Shown: positions 1-8,018, counted from the first letter of the stretch. The stretch: DNA of 43,521 nt from Dysgonamonadaceae bacterium (GCA_029975415.1 JARKPE010000118.1:1-43521); one strand, 5' to 3'. Translations and numbers: made by a program. Notes: generated by a model not told the origin, from the sequence alone.

Positions 1-1
1 A

Positions 2-133
2 AAAGCCGATCAGGGTTTTCTGGGAGACTTGATGGATCAGGTTGGGAAAAGCGCCACACGTCAAATCGGCAACGAGATTGGAAGAACAATCACCCGATCC
101 ATTTTCGGAGCTTTTTTTGGGAAAAAGCGATAA
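2..133 (+). CDS. C-terminal fragment of HerA-like ATPase (DUF853 family)
   Basis: An open frame enters from the left edge and ends with TAA at 131-133, giving 43 residues. The tail reads GKSATRQIGNEIGRTITRSI followed by FGAFFGKKR. A basic, glycine-rich end of this type (TRQIG.EIGR....FG.FFG) is what I know from the C-terminus of the DUF853/YjgR family of HerA-like NTPases. The ATPase domain lies outside the window, so the family call rests on the tail alone. It converges with the TPR gene on the other strand, with 52 bases between the two stops. Confidence 0.55.
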   Translation, partial: KADQGFLGDLMDQVGKSATRQIGNEIGRTITRSIFGAFFGKKR

Positions 134-185
134 AGAGCAAAGAAAGGCACAATTTTTTTTTTGCGAGGCTATTTTATTCGATTTT

Positions 186-1013
186 CTACTTGGCTTTCTT
201 GATCCATTCGTCGGCTATTTCGGGAGCGTAACCCAACTGCTTTGCTTTTTCGAAATCGGCTTTTGCGGCCAATTTATCGTATTGAGCTAAACGAACCCTT
301 CCTCTCAAAAAATAGAAATATGGATTTTGCCTTTCGCCCGGTTCGGCAGATTTTAAATCGGCCGATGCCTTGAAGATCTGGTTGGTATTTACATAACACT
401 CCGCACGATTTAAATAAAATGTCGAGGTTACATTTTCGTTTTTGTCTATCAACCTCGAATACATTTTTTCAGCTTCTGTCCAATTATCATCAAGCTTGTA
501 GATCAAAGCATTGCTCAAAAGCGCATACATGTTGTCAGGATCTATTTGTTGAGCTTTCCGAAAATCGGCTTCGGCCAAATCGCGTTGCTTTCGCTCGAGA
601 TGAAGAACTCCCCGCCGATAATAAGCTTGCACATTCGAAGGATCGAGCCTGAGTGTCTCGCTGTAATCGTTCAGTGCTTCGTCGTAGCGTTCCATGTCGC
701 AAAGCAGTGCTGCTCGGTTGTGGAGAACAAGTTTCGAATCAGGATAATTATTTAAGGCCGCAGTGAACGTCATATATGCATCTTCGTAACGTCCCGATTC
801 ACGTTGAATCACCCCCAAACTCATCAGGAGCGAAGCATTATTGGGGTTTGACGGATCGGTTTGTAATGCTTTTTTAAGTGTGTATTCGGCGCTGTCAAGT
901 CGGTTGCGCTCGATGTGATCTACCGATTTGCCTATCCATTGTTCGTACGTTTGAGCAATAGAAGGAAAAGTTATTGAAAAAAGAAAAAACAGAAATGTAT
1001 AAAATTTATTCAT
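186..1013 (-). CDS. secreted TPR-repeat protein
   Basis: A 275-residue protein starting at the ATG at 1013. A start four codons upstream at 1025 is possible but would add residues before the signal peptide. The N-terminus is a signal peptide (MNKFYTFLFFLFSITFPSIA) with likely cleavage before Gln. The rest is tetratricopeptide repeats, with units such as ALNDYSETLRLDPSNVQAYY and the following helix pair. TPR proteins are scaffolds for protein-protein contacts, so this one probably works in the periplasm or at the outer membrane; no enzyme motif is seen. It diverges from mscS across a short region where the two promoters lie close together. The partner is unknown. Confidence 0.85.
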   Translation of the reverse strand: MNKFYTFLFFLFSITFPSIAQTYEQWIGKSVDHIERNRLDSAEYTLKKALQTDPSNPNNASLLMSLGVIQRESGRYEDAYMTFTAALNNYPDSKLVLHNRAALLCDMERYDEALNDYSETLRLDPSNVQAYYRRGVLHLERKQRDLAEADFRKAQQIDPDNMYALLSNALIYKLDDNWTEAEKMYSRLIDKNENVTSTFYLNRAECYVNTNQIFKASADLKSAEPGERQNPYFYFLRGRVRLAQYDKLAAKADFEKAKQLGYAPEIADEWIKKAK

Positions 1014-1038
1014 TGGTTCAATCATAAATCTTAAGTGA

Positions 1039-1071
1039 CAAAATTAATGGTTTTTTTGTACTTTTGCCCAA
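1039..1071 (-). promoter_or_regulatory. promoter of the TPR gene
   Basis: On the minus strand TAATTTTG (plus 1039-1046) matches the Bacteroidota -7 element TAnnTTTG. A TTG at plus 1069-1071 lies 22 bases upstream as a possible -33 element. Transcription would begin near 1034, about 20 bases before the ATG. The -33 part overlaps the mscS -7 element at 1059-1066. Confidence 0.5.
1059..1066 (+). promoter_or_regulatory. -7 element of the mscS promoter
   Basis: TACTTTTG is a full match to TAnnTTTG. It lies 28 bases before the ATG at 1095, which argues against the in-frame ATG at 1035 because that codon would not be transcribed from here. No clear -33 TTG is visible upstream. Confidence 0.5.
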
Positions 1072-1094
1072 CGGTTTCAATAAAATATGTCACA

Positions 1095-2036
1095 ATGCCT
1101 ACAAATTTATTTGCAGCTCTGCCCGACTCAACGGATACGAAGATAATCGAAAGCTTGGATGAAAAAGCAGCTTCTACTGCCGAACTTATTAAGCAAGGCC
1201 GTTTTCACGAATTGTTAGATCAGTTTCTAACCTTCAGTATTGATCTATTGGGGAAACTGTTGATTGTTTTGGCTTTATTTTTTGTTGGAAAATGGATTAT
1301 CCGCAAGATTCATAAATTTTTGAACAATATTTTTTCGAAACGATCGATGGACTCGGCTCTGAAAGGATTTTTACTCAACCTCACGAACGTGATACTGTTC
1401 ACCTCTCTTTTCATTGTGATTATTAATATTGTCGGAACACAGACCGTATCGCTTGCCGCCATTATAGGTTCAGCAGGATTAGCCATCGGCCTGGCCGTGA
1501 AAGATAATCTCGCCAATTTTGCCGGTGGTGTTATGCTGCTTTTCAATAAACCATTTAAAGGAGGCGATTACATCCAAGCGCAAAACATCGAAGGAACAGT
1601 TAAAACGGTCGGTATCCTTTACACAACACTTACTACAATCGACAACAAAACTGTTTATATTCCAAATGGGCCACTATCAACCGGCACCATTATCAATTAC
1701 ACGACTCAAGAAAATAGACGGGTAGATTTGCTAATCGGCGTAGATTACGGATCTGATGTGGAATTGGTGAAAAAAATTCTTTTGGATGCTGCACTGAAAC
1801 ATCCAAAAGTTCTGGACGATCCGGCTCCTTTTGCCCGCATGTCAAAGATGAACGATAGTTCCATCGATTTTGTACTACGCGTATGGGTGAAATCGCCCGA
1901 TTATTGGGAAGTTAATTTCGACCTTACGGAAGAAATCTATAAACAACTCAATGCCAATGGTCTCAATATCCCATTCCCGCAAATGACTGTGCATCTTGCC
2001 GACAAAAAACAGGTTAAACTCGAAAAACAAAATTGA
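1095..2036 (+). CDS. MscS-family mechanosensitive ion channel
   Basis: A 313-residue inner-membrane channel that would open under membrane tension and release solutes during hypo-osmotic shock. Three hydrophobic segments are seen at about residues 50-70, 91-113 and 119-150. The third has the glycine/alanine-rich pore helix of MscS (IIGSAGLAIGLAVKDNLANF). It is followed by the beta domain (PFKGGDYIQ, EGTVKTVGILYTTLTTIDNK, YIPNG) and the C-terminal alpha/beta part. Start chosen at 1095 because the promoter element lies between the upstream in-frame ATG (1035) and this one. The length fits the small MscS type. It stands alone. Confidence 0.93.
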   Translation: MPTNLFAALPDSTDTKIIESLDEKAASTAELIKQGRFHELLDQFLTFSIDLLGKLLIVLALFFVGKWIIRKIHKFLNNIFSKRSMDSALKGFLLNLTNVILFTSLFIVIINIVGTQTVSLAAIIGSAGLAIGLAVKDNLANFAGGVMLLFNKPFKGGDYIQAQNIEGTVKTVGILYTTLTTIDNKTVYIPNGPLSTGTIINYTTQENRRVDLLIGVDYGSDVELVKKILLDAALKHPKVLDDPAPFARMSKMNDSSIDFVLRVWVKSPDYWEVNFDLTEEIYKQLNANGLNIPFPQMTVHLADKKQVKLEKQN

Positions 2037-2268
2037 GGAAAAATAACTTGCTTCTATTCTCTGTGATAAACTTCAACACTTATAGCCGAATCTAATCCTG
2101 TGAATAGTTTCCATATTTCTTGTCTAAATTTTCGCGTATGTCCACTCGACTTCGATTCGGCTATGATGAATGCAATATTTGGAGAATGCACAGCTCCTAA
2201 CAAGAGTGAGAAGAAACAATTAAATACTAACCCTGTAAATACGATTTTAGATTTAAGCGTAAGAAATT
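2037..2268. other. intergenic stretch without a convincing gene
   Basis: Between mscS and the end of the minus-strand PASTA-rluD operon. An open frame on the minus strand (2054-2290, TTG start, 78 codons) fills most of it, but it begins inside the terminator hairpin, has no recognisable domain and no promoter. I do not call it a gene; it could be a decayed remnant. The stretch also holds an 11-base inverted repeat (listed separately). Confidence 0.4.
2082..2164. repeat. inverted repeat, 11-base perfect arms
   Basis: ATAGCCGAATC at 2082-2092 is exactly reverse-complemented at 2154-2164, with 61 bases between. It lies in a gene-free stretch just beyond the operon terminator. It could fold as an RNA arm or be chance; no function is known. 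Confidence 0.45.
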
Positions 2269-2299
2269 GAAACGAAAAACCTCGAGGCAAGCCCCGAGG
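2269..2299 (-). terminator. terminator of the PASTA-rluD-ddl-acyltransferase-nigD operon
   Basis: CCTCG.GGC/GCC.CGAGG forms a hairpin at 2280-2299 with one A-C mismatch. Read on the minus strand it is followed by a T-rich run (TTTTTCGTTT). It lies about 120 bases after the stop of the NigD-like gene and closes the minus-strand operon. Confidence 0.65.
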
Positions 2300-2420
2300 A
2301 ATTCTTTGACTAAATAAAAAGAAAATTTTTTCAACTTTCCATTTTTACTTTTTTGGGGTCTGGCTTGTCCGGGTTAGTTCGTTGTATTTGACAACAGTTT
2401 GCGATCTTGAAACCGTGATT
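2300..2420. other. 3' untranslated stretch of the minus-strand operon
   Basis: This lies between the NigD-like stop codon and the terminator. It is AT-rich with a short GTTGT...ACAAC inverted repeat near 2380-2395. No gene is seen. Confidence 0.4.
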
Positions 2421-3035
2421 TCATTTCAACTCAAATCTAAATTCGCGTAATCCTTTGTCGGTATTGATAAAAAGGCTAAAAGGTATGGAGTTTGAAGTAG
2501 TGGAATTGCGCAGACTATTGAGTGAAAACGATGCATACATTTTTTGGGGATAACCTGGAGGATCATCGTTGCGAGAATGGCTAAAATATAAATCTACCTG
2601 CGATGACTCAAAATCACGCAATAGCCCAACCGTATGCGGTTTGCTGTGATATTCGATTTCAATGATCAAATTCAAATAATCGCCACCAACCCAAACACTT
2701 TGAATTTTTACCGGATCGGTCGCCCATCGTATGGGAAATCCATTTTTTGCTATGGTTGATGTGAAGATATCGGTTACCCGATTGATTATCACAGTATCGG
2801 CTCTGTATGGAGAATAATCAAGAATAACTCGTTGTCCATCAACTCCATCATAACTTGTCGAGGTTTTAGGAATCAGTATTTTTCTATTGTCCAATGCGAA
2901 CTTTATTTCTCCATTTGATTTTAATACCGTTGCAAATTCCAAAAAATAATCGTTCATGCGATTAGGTTCTTTTTCGCATGCTGTAACAAAAAGTAATGAT
3001 AATAGACCAATGATGATGAGAAAACGCTTTTTCAT
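2421..3035 (-). CDS. NigD-like lipoprotein
   Basis: A 204-residue protein with a lipoprotein signal (MKKRFLIIIGLLSLLFVTAC, Cys at 20). The body (LDYSPYRADTVIINRVTDIF, then an all-beta region ending LREFRFELK) resembles Bacteroides NigD-like proteins, envelope lipoproteins of unknown function. Two starts are possible. The ATG at 3062 overlaps the stop of the acyltransferase gene (ATGA) and could be translationally coupled. The ATG at 3035 gives a classic signal peptide and has GGAG nine bases upstream; I prefer the latter. It is the last gene of the operon. Family assignment is by overall pattern only. Confidence 0.7.
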   Translation of the reverse strand: MKKRFLIIIGLLSLLFVTACEKEPNRMNDYFLEFATVLKSNGEIKFALDNRKILIPKTSTSYDGVDGQRVILDYSPYRADTVIINRVTDIFTSTIAKNGFPIRWATDPVKIQSVWVGGDYLNLIIEIEYHSKPHTVGLLRDFESSQVDLYFSHSRNDDPPGYPQKMYASFSLNSLRNSTTSNSIPFSLFINTDKGLREFRFELK

Positions 3036-3058
3036 TCTGATAGACTCCAATCCCATTT

Positions 3059-4228
3059 TCATGAGCCTGTGACGGTTGAAACATAGTTTTTAACGGTATT
3101 GCCATACATTTCGATGATTTTGGCACGTAAAAACTCATGATCCTTATTGGGAATATTTATTTTTTTGATTTGAGTTTCGAGATATTTTTCGAATTTTTTG
3201 GCATCTTCCGGCGTGTATTTATCTGCAAAAGTTGAAGTTTGTGTCAGCAAATCGTATGCAACGTAATTAAAAGGAAAAAATGAATAATTCCGATAAATTT
3301 CTTCATCGATAATTTTTGCCACTTTATCCAGTAAAACTCCTTTTTCGCTTATTCCTTTCAAAAGGCTAATTTTTTCATTAATTCCTTTTCCAAACCTGAA
3401 ATGCGCACGACCTTTCCATCCGGTAATGCCGGTAATCATGTTTTCAAGATCATCGGCAGGAGTTTTTTTGTAGCGAGGATTATCTCGTTTCAACTGAAAC
3501 TCTTTTGCTTTGAGATAATCACACGGATCAAATTCGTACGTAATCGAGAGAGGTACAATGTTCAAATCCAGCAACATTTCGAGCGGATGTGCACTGTCGT
3601 GTAGTGTCATCATTTTCAGCAAACTTGTTTGTGTGCGGTCGTTCGAATCTTTGGCGCGACCTTCGCGTTGCGCTATCCAAATAGATTGTTGTCTTTGACC
3701 AACGGTATAATGAATGTAGTCCGATAAATGCTTCGAGGTTTCGAGCATTTGTCGGATCGAAACGCCTCGTTTGACTATGAAACTTTTGTTTAGACGGACA
3801 AAACGGGTTATCCAAGGATAGATGAGCAGATTGTCGCCAATGGCAATTTCGGTAGTACTGAGCCCTTTCTCATAAAGAAGCATATTTAGAAAAGCCGCAT
3901 CGAGCACAATGTCGCGATGGTTTGAAATGAATACGTGACTTTTTCCGTCTGTCACATTCTCCCAATTAAATCCCATAAACTCAGATGTTGTCTTATGAAT
4001 AAGACTAATAACGGGAGGATAAATGATTTTTTGTTGAAAATCGAGAATCGTTTTGCATTGACGCATAACAGTTGCCATTTGCTCCCAATCGAGAGGTTTG
4101 ATTATGGGTTCGGCAGCGCGTCTAAATGCCGGATCGGCTAAAAGAGCTTCTACTGTTTCAGCAACTTCGCTATCGAGTAACGGACGAATGTCGTCAAATT
4201 CTCTCGGAATTGAGTTCTCTGTTTCCAT
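3059..4228 (-). CDS. glycerol-phosphate/lysophospholipid acyltransferase family (PlsC/PlsB-like)
   Basis: A 389-residue protein. The block FISNHRDIVLD (His at 104) matches the acyltransferase active-site block, although the spacing here is H-X5-D (D110; another D at 106) rather than the usual HX4D. A second block, QREGRAKDSND at about 187-196, corresponds to the glycerol-phosphate binding EGxR motif. Such enzymes attach acyl chains to glycerol phosphate or lysophosphatidate in membrane phospholipid synthesis. It is larger than a minimal PlsC, having long flanking regions. The exact acceptor is not determined. It lies 15 bases after ddl and overlaps the possible nigD start. Confidence 0.82.
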   Translation of the reverse strand: METENSIPREFDDIRPLLDSEVAETVEALLADPAFRRAAEPIIKPLDWEQMATVMRQCKTILDFQQKIIYPPVISLIHKTTSEFMGFNWENVTDGKSHVFISNHRDIVLDAAFLNMLLYEKGLSTTEIAIGDNLLIYPWITRFVRLNKSFIVKRGVSIRQMLETSKHLSDYIHYTVGQRQQSIWIAQREGRAKDSNDRTQTSLLKMMTLHDSAHPLEMLLDLNIVPLSITYEFDPCDYLKAKEFQLKRDNPRYKKTPADDLENMITGITGWKGRAHFRFGKGINEKISLLKGISEKGVLLDKVAKIIDEEIYRNYSFFPFNYVAYDLLTQTSTFADKYTPEDAKKFEKYLETQIKKINIPNKDHEFLRAKIIEMYGNTVKNYVSTVTGS

Positions 4229-4243
4229 AGCGCATTCTAAAGG

Positions 4244-5227
4244 CTATTTTTTAAGTTTATGATATTCACATTCAATAATCTCAGTCAAGACTTCGGTCAT
4301 CGAAAGATTAGCGGCGGCTACTTGTTGGGGAATGAAGCTGGTAGTAGTCATTCCCGGTGTCGTGTTCACTTCGAGAAGAACGGGTTCGTCGTCGGAAATG
4401 ATATAATCGGCTCGAATAATACCTTTTGCGTTTATCAAGTCGTATATAAACATTGTTTCGCGACCGATTTTTTGCGACAACTTTTCTGAAATGCGAGCGG
4501 GCGTGATTTCTTCCACTTGCCCTTTATATTTAGCGTTATAGTCGAAAAATTCGTTATGCGTAACCACTTCCGAAATCGGAAGAACGATTGTTCCTTTATC
4601 GGTTTTATAGCATCCGCACGTTACTTCGGTTCCGCTTACAAAACTTTCGATAATTACATCGGAGGCTTCACCAAAAGCTTCGGCAATCGCAGGACTGAGT
4701 TCTTCGATTGATTTTACTTTGGTGGTAGCAAAGCTTGATCCTCCGGCGTTCGGCTTTACGAACAGAGGCAGTCCGAGTTGTTGCACAATTTCTTCGACCG
4801 AAAAGTCAGCGTTCTTGTGGATAATAACCGAATCGGCAACTCGAATGCCAAAACTTTTTAGAAAATGATTGCAGGTGAATTTGCTGAAAGTGAGAGCAGA
4901 AGCTAAAACCCCACAATTGGAATAAGGTATGTCGAGCATGTCGAAATATCCTTGCAACGTGCCGTCTTCGCCGGGTGTTCCATGAATAGTAATGTAAGCA
5001 AAGTCGAATTTCGTCGTCCAACCATCCGCAGTGAAACTGAAATCGTTTTTATCAATCGGGTAGATATTCCCTCGATGTTCCACTTCCCACGATTCCCGAT
5101 CGATTTTTACTTTGTAGGCATTATATTTGTTTTTATCGATGAAAGAATATATGCCTTCGGCACTTTTTTCGGATACCTCTTTTTCGGATGAATAACCGCC
5201 CCAGACAATGGCTATATTTTTTTTCAT
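4244..5227 (-). CDS. ddl: D-alanine--D-alanine ligase
   Basis: A 327-residue cytoplasmic ligase that joins two D-alanines with ATP for the peptidoglycan stem peptide. The N-terminal domain opens IAVVWGG-like (IAIVWGGYSSEKEVS). The ATP-grasp part has HGTPGEDGTLQGYFDMLDIP, KPNAGGSSFATTKV and the metal/substrate block LLEVNTTPGMT near the end. Length is normal for Ddl. Its spacing of 15 bases to both neighbours shows an operon with rluD and the acyltransferase; the PASTA protein upstream also fits a cell-wall theme. Confidence 0.95.
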   Translation of the reverse strand: MKKNIAIVWGGYSSEKEVSEKSAEGIYSFIDKNKYNAYKVKIDRESWEVEHRGNIYPIDKNDFSFTADGWTTKFDFAYITIHGTPGEDGTLQGYFDMLDIPYSNCGVLASALTFSKFTCNHFLKSFGIRVADSVIIHKNADFSVEEIVQQLGLPLFVKPNAGGSSFATTKVKSIEELSPAIAEAFGEASDVIIESFVSGTEVTCGCYKTDKGTIVLPISEVVTHNEFFDYNAKYKGQVEEITPARISEKLSQKIGRETMFIYDLINAKGIIRADYIISDDEPVLLEVNTTPGMTTTSFIPQQVAAANLSMTEVLTEIIECEYHKLKK

Positions 5228-5242
5228 TTGATACGTAAAAAA

Positions 5243-6334
5243 TTAGAGTTTCTTTTTTAACTCACGAGCTGCAGTGTAAATACGCCATTTTTTGATTACT
5301 TCCTGCATATCGTCGGGGATTTCGCTCTCAAAGAACATCTCTTCACCCGTTCGCGGGTGTCTGAAACCGAGGGTTTGTGCGTGGAGGCATTGTCGTGGAC
5401 AAGCTACAAAACAGTTATAAACAAAGTGTTTGTATCGCACAAAAGTAGTTCCTCTAAGAATTTCATCGCCGCCATATCGCTCATCATTGAAGAGCGGATG
5501 CCCGATGTATTTCATGTGAACTCTGATTTGATGTGTACGACCGGTCTCAAGACGGCATTGAACCAAAGTTACATATCCGAATCTTTCCAGTACTTTGTAG
5601 TGAGTAACGGCAGGTTTCCCCATTTCACCGTCCGGAAAAACGCGCATCAGCATGCGGTCTCTTGGATCGCGACCAATATTACCCTCGATGCGTCCTTCAT
5701 CGTTTTCCACATCCCCCCAAACGAGAGCTACATATTGTCTTTTAGTTGTTTTATTGTAGAATTGGAGCGATAAATTTGTCTTGGCTTCAGGCGTTTTTGC
5801 AACTACCAGAAGTCCGGAAGTATCTTTGTCGATACGATGAACAAGCCCTAATCGCGGATCGTCAATATTGATGCCATTGTCGTAGTGTAAATAATAAGCA
5901 ATTGCATTAACGAGTGTTCCCGTATAGTTTCCATGTCCGGGATGCACAACCATACCCGGTGGTTTATTGATAACCATTAGGTCTTCATCCTCGTAAACGA
6001 TGTCGAGAGGAATATTTTCCGGAATGATTTCGAGTTCATGTTTGGGGCGATCCATCACAATCGAAATCACGTCCATCGGTTTAACTTTATAACTCGATTT
6101 GACTGGAACATTGTTTACGAGAATGCAGTCGGCATCGGCCGCCTGTTGAATCCGATTACGCGAAATCCCCTCGATTCTATCCGATAAAAATTTGTCGATA
6201 CGGAGCAAACCTTGCCCTTTATCGGCAATAAATCGATAATGCTCATATTTAACCGATTCATCGGAAGAATTAACAATGTCGTCTTCTTCTTCTGAAAAGT
6301 CGTTTATTTCTTCGTAATCTTTCTTCAATGCCAT
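5243..6334 (-). CDS. rluD: RluA-family 23S rRNA pseudouridine synthase (RluD type)
   Basis: A 363-residue enzyme. An acidic N-terminal extension of about 35 residues comes first, then an S4 RNA-binding domain (RIDKFLSDRIEGISRNRIQQ) and the catalytic domain with GLVHRIDKDTSGLLVVAKT. Asp169 in HRID is the expected catalytic residue. RQYVALVWG and GRTHQIRVHM are also family blocks. By family it converts uridines of 23S rRNA helix 69 to pseudouridine; RluD versus RluC is judged from order and neighbours (ddl, PASTA). It lies 8 bases after the PASTA gene. Confidence 0.9.
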   Translation of the reverse strand: MALKKDYEEINDFSEEEDDIVNSSDESVKYEHYRFIADKGQGLLRIDKFLSDRIEGISRNRIQQAADADCILVNNVPVKSSYKVKPMDVISIVMDRPKHELEIIPENIPLDIVYEDEDLMVINKPPGMVVHPGHGNYTGTLVNAIAYYLHYDNGINIDDPRLGLVHRIDKDTSGLLVVAKTPEAKTNLSLQFYNKTTKRQYVALVWGDVENDEGRIEGNIGRDPRDRMLMRVFPDGEMGKPAVTHYKVLERFGYVTLVQCRLETGRTHQIRVHMKYIGHPLFNDERYGGDEILRGTTFVRYKHFVYNCFVACPRQCLHAQTLGFRHPRTGEEMFFESEIPDDMQEVIKKWRIYTAARELKKKL

Positions 6335-6342
6335 TTTAGAAA

Positions 6343-7032
6343 TTAGAAAAATGAATCATCAATTTTTGTGGAATTGTTTTCTTTCAAAACCCGATCCGGC
6401 GATTGTGAGTGATTTTCTGAATCGACACCGCTGCGCGGAGAAATAATGTAGTCATTATCAATATTGAGTGAGTCGGAAAGTTGTGTGCTTCCTACCACAA
6501 GTGTCAGCGGCGCTCCTGCCGGTATTTTTTCGTTTGCTTGCAAAACGCGACCTTTATACTCTACCGCAATCACAAGTCCGTCATATTGGGAGGGCACTTT
6601 TTCAATAGATAATTGGTCGAAACCCATCGATGAGAGCAACGCCTCAGCTTGACGCAGAGAGTAATCCGCGAGCTCGGGAATTGAAATTTGCTGTGGGTTT
6701 TGTGAATATATCGAAACATAAATATTTCGACCTGCTTTAACTCGACTATTTGGTTTTGGCGTTTGTTCGATAATTGCTCCGGGTACAGCATCTTTTCGAT
6801 ATATGGAGTCGGTTATTTCGATATTCAAGCCTTTAGACTTGAGTATGCTGCTCGCTTCCTCTATCTGCAATCCTTCGAGGTTTGGTACGTAAATATTCTG
6901 ATTATGTCGTGTGTACACTCTTAAATAAAAAAGAAGGAGAATGAGCAATACTAACGCCACAACAATAATTGCCAGAAAATTTTTTCCTATGCTGTTGCCC
7001 AATTTTTTATTCAAAGGCGATTTAATATTCAT
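6343..7032 (-). CDS. PASTA-domain membrane protein without kinase
   Basis: A 229-residue protein from the ATG at 7032; a GTG nine bases upstream is an alternative. A short cytoplasmic N-terminus is followed by one membrane helix (about 20-40, LAIIVVALVLLILLLFYL) and two to three extracytoplasmic PASTA domains. One begins IYVPNLEGLQIEEASSILKS, the next ISIPELADYSLRQAEALLSS. The tail is polar and low in complexity. PASTA domains in other phyla sit on Ser/Thr kinases and penicillin-binding proteins and bind cell-wall fragments. Here no kinase or transpeptidase is attached, the usual Bacteroidota arrangement. It is the first gene of the operon, before rluD and ddl. Confidence 0.88.
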   Translation of the reverse strand: MNIKSPLNKKLGNSIGKNFLAIIVVALVLLILLLFYLRVYTRHNQNIYVPNLEGLQIEEASSILKSKGLNIEITDSIYRKDAVPGAIIEQTPKPNSRVKAGRNIYVSIYSQNPQQISIPELADYSLRQAEALLSSMGFDQLSIEKVPSQYDGLVIAVEYKGRVLQANEKIPAGAPLTLVVGSTQLSDSLNIDNDYIISPRSGVDSENHSQSPDRVLKENNSTKIDDSFF

Positions 7033-7080
7033 AAAAGACACAATGGTGTAAATGTTTTTTTAACTTTGCTCCGTGTTGCG

Positions 7081-7088
7081 CAAAGGTA
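7081..7088 (-). promoter_or_regulatory. -7 element for the PASTA-rluD-ddl operon
   Basis: On the minus strand TACCTTTG is a full TAnnTTTG match, about 50 bases before the ATG at 7032. The -33 region is weak. It lies just beyond the rpmH terminator, so the operon appears to be transcribed separately from rpmH. Confidence 0.5.
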
Positions 7089-7144
7089 TAAAAAAATGAT
7101 TGAAGCAGAGTGATGCCGATAAGTAGTTTTAGAAAAAGTTATGG

Positions 7145-7190
7145 TCAAAAAAACAAAAAAGCAAGAATATGAATACATGTTCCTGCTTTT
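7145..7190 (-). terminator. terminator of rpmH
   Basis: AAAAGCA (ends near 7163) pairs with TGCTTTT (7184-7190), with a few more pairs inside. Read on the minus strand it continues into TTTTTTGTTTTTTTG. It begins about 20 bases after the rpmH stop. Confidence 0.6.
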
Positions 7191-7211
7191 GTACGAGTAG
7201 AGGAAAAAATT

Positions 7212-7358
7212 TCAAAATTCGTCAGCGACAGTGAGTTTGGCTCTACCTTTTGCTCTGCGCGAGGCCAACACTTTTCGGCCATTTTTGGTTGCCATTCGGC
7301 TGCGGAATCCGTGTTTGTTTTTTCTTTTCCTTAACGATGGTTGGAAAGTCCTTTTCAT
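7212..7358 (-). CDS. rpmH: 50S ribosomal protein bL34
   Basis: A 48-residue, very basic protein starting [20 protein letters not shown] and containing [20 protein letters not shown], a full match to the bL34 pattern. The C-terminus KLTVADEF is slightly longer than in short versions. It is a structural protein of the large ribosomal subunit. It is transcribed alone, from a well-formed promoter at 7399-7428 to a terminator at 7145-7190. rnpA is not next to it; the usual rpmH-rnpA pairing is absent in this stretch. Confidence 0.97.
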   Translation of the reverse strand: MKRTFQPSLRKRKNKHGFRSRMATKNGRKVLASRRAKGRAKLTVADEF

Positions 7359-7398
7359 TTCTATATATTTTTTGTTGTTATTATCCGATAATCGGTCG

Positions 7399-7428
7399 CA
7401 AAATTACTAATTTTTTTTGAAACCCCAA
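7399..7428 (-). promoter_or_regulatory. rpmH promoter
   Basis: On the minus strand: TTG (plus 7426-7428), 19 bases, TAATTTTG (plus 7399-7406). This is a full Bacteroidota promoter, placing the transcript start near 7393, about 35 bases before the rpmH ATG. Confidence 0.7.
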
Positions 7429-7544
7429 TTTTTTTAGTTTTTTATCCTTTAAACAGGTGCGATTTTTATCGTTCCATCGTTTGGGGAATAAGACTATTGC
7501 TTTTACGAGATGAATGAACATTTGAAAAAATGCTGCAAAAAAGT

Positions 7545-7575
7545 TTTGCCATTTTAAAAAAAGAATCTATATTTG
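7545..7575 (+). promoter_or_regulatory. promoter for tRNA-Glu and rpsT
   Basis: TTTG at 7545-7548, 19 bases, then TATATTTG at 7568-7575: an exact match to the Bacteroidota consensus on both elements. It lies 54 bases before the tRNA. No second promoter is seen before rpsT, so both are probably on one transcript. Confidence 0.75.
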
Positions 7576-7629
7576 CACCCGCAAATTGAACGAGTTGTTT
7601 TTAATTATAAAAAAAATCGACAAGAACAA

Positions 7630-7701
7630 GGCCGATTCGTCTATCGGTTAGGACGCAAGATTTTCATTCTTGAAAGGGGGGTTCGATTCCCCCATCGGCT
7701 A
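7630..7701 (+). tRNA. tRNA-Glu (anticodon UUC)
   Basis: A 72-base cloverleaf. The acceptor arm GGCCGAT pairs with ATCGGCT (last pair G-U), followed by discriminator A at 7701. The D arm has GTC/GAC around GGTTAG. The anticodon stem CAAGA/TCTTG encloses TTTTCAT with UUC at positions 34-36. The T arm is GGGGG-TTCGATT-CCCCC. CCA is not encoded. rpsT starts 30 bases later, so the tRNA must be cut out of a shared precursor. Confidence 0.95.
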
Positions 7702-7731
7702 CTAAAATAAAAAAATATTCAGATCGCAAAT

Positions 7732-7986
7732 ATGGCAAATCATCAATCAGCTGAAAAACGAATCAGACAAACAAAAATGCGCCGTTTATCCAATCGCTAC
7801 GCGTCTCGTACAACAAGAAATTCGATCAGAAAATTGCGTAGTTTGACTTCGAAGGAAGAAGCGCAGAAAATGTATCCTGAAGTTTGCTCCATGTTAGACA
7901 AACTTGCTAAGAAAAACGTAATTCACCAAAATAAGGCTAACAATTTGAAGTCGAAATTGGCTATTCATATTAGCAAGTTATCATAA
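7732..7986 (+). CDS. rpsT: 30S ribosomal protein bS20
   Basis: An 84-residue basic protein with the bS20 opening [20 protein letters not shown] and the ending [14 protein letters not shown]. It binds 16S rRNA early in 30S assembly. It lies directly downstream of tRNA-Glu on what looks like one transcript, and ends at a hairpin terminator at 8019-8047. Confidence 0.96.
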   Translation: MANHQSAEKRIRQTKMRRLSNRYASRTTRNSIRKLRSLTSKEEAQKMYPEVCSMLDKLAKKNVIHQNKANNLKSKLAIHISKLS

Positions 7987-8018
7987 CGGAATTTGTAAGA
8001 ACTTTACATAGCAGCCGG

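Noticed and set aside
42-290. 82-codon frame on the plus strand
   Set aside because: Out of frame with the HerA-like tail and running over the end of the TPR gene; Phe-rich shadow.
2054-2290. 78-codon frame on the minus strand
   Set aside because: TTG start inside the operon terminator hairpin, no domain, no promoter. Kept only as part of the gap description.
7061-7068. Plus-strand promoter element TAACTTTG
   Set aside because: No TTG at the -33 distance and no plus-strand gene within reach; it would run against the rpmH transcript.
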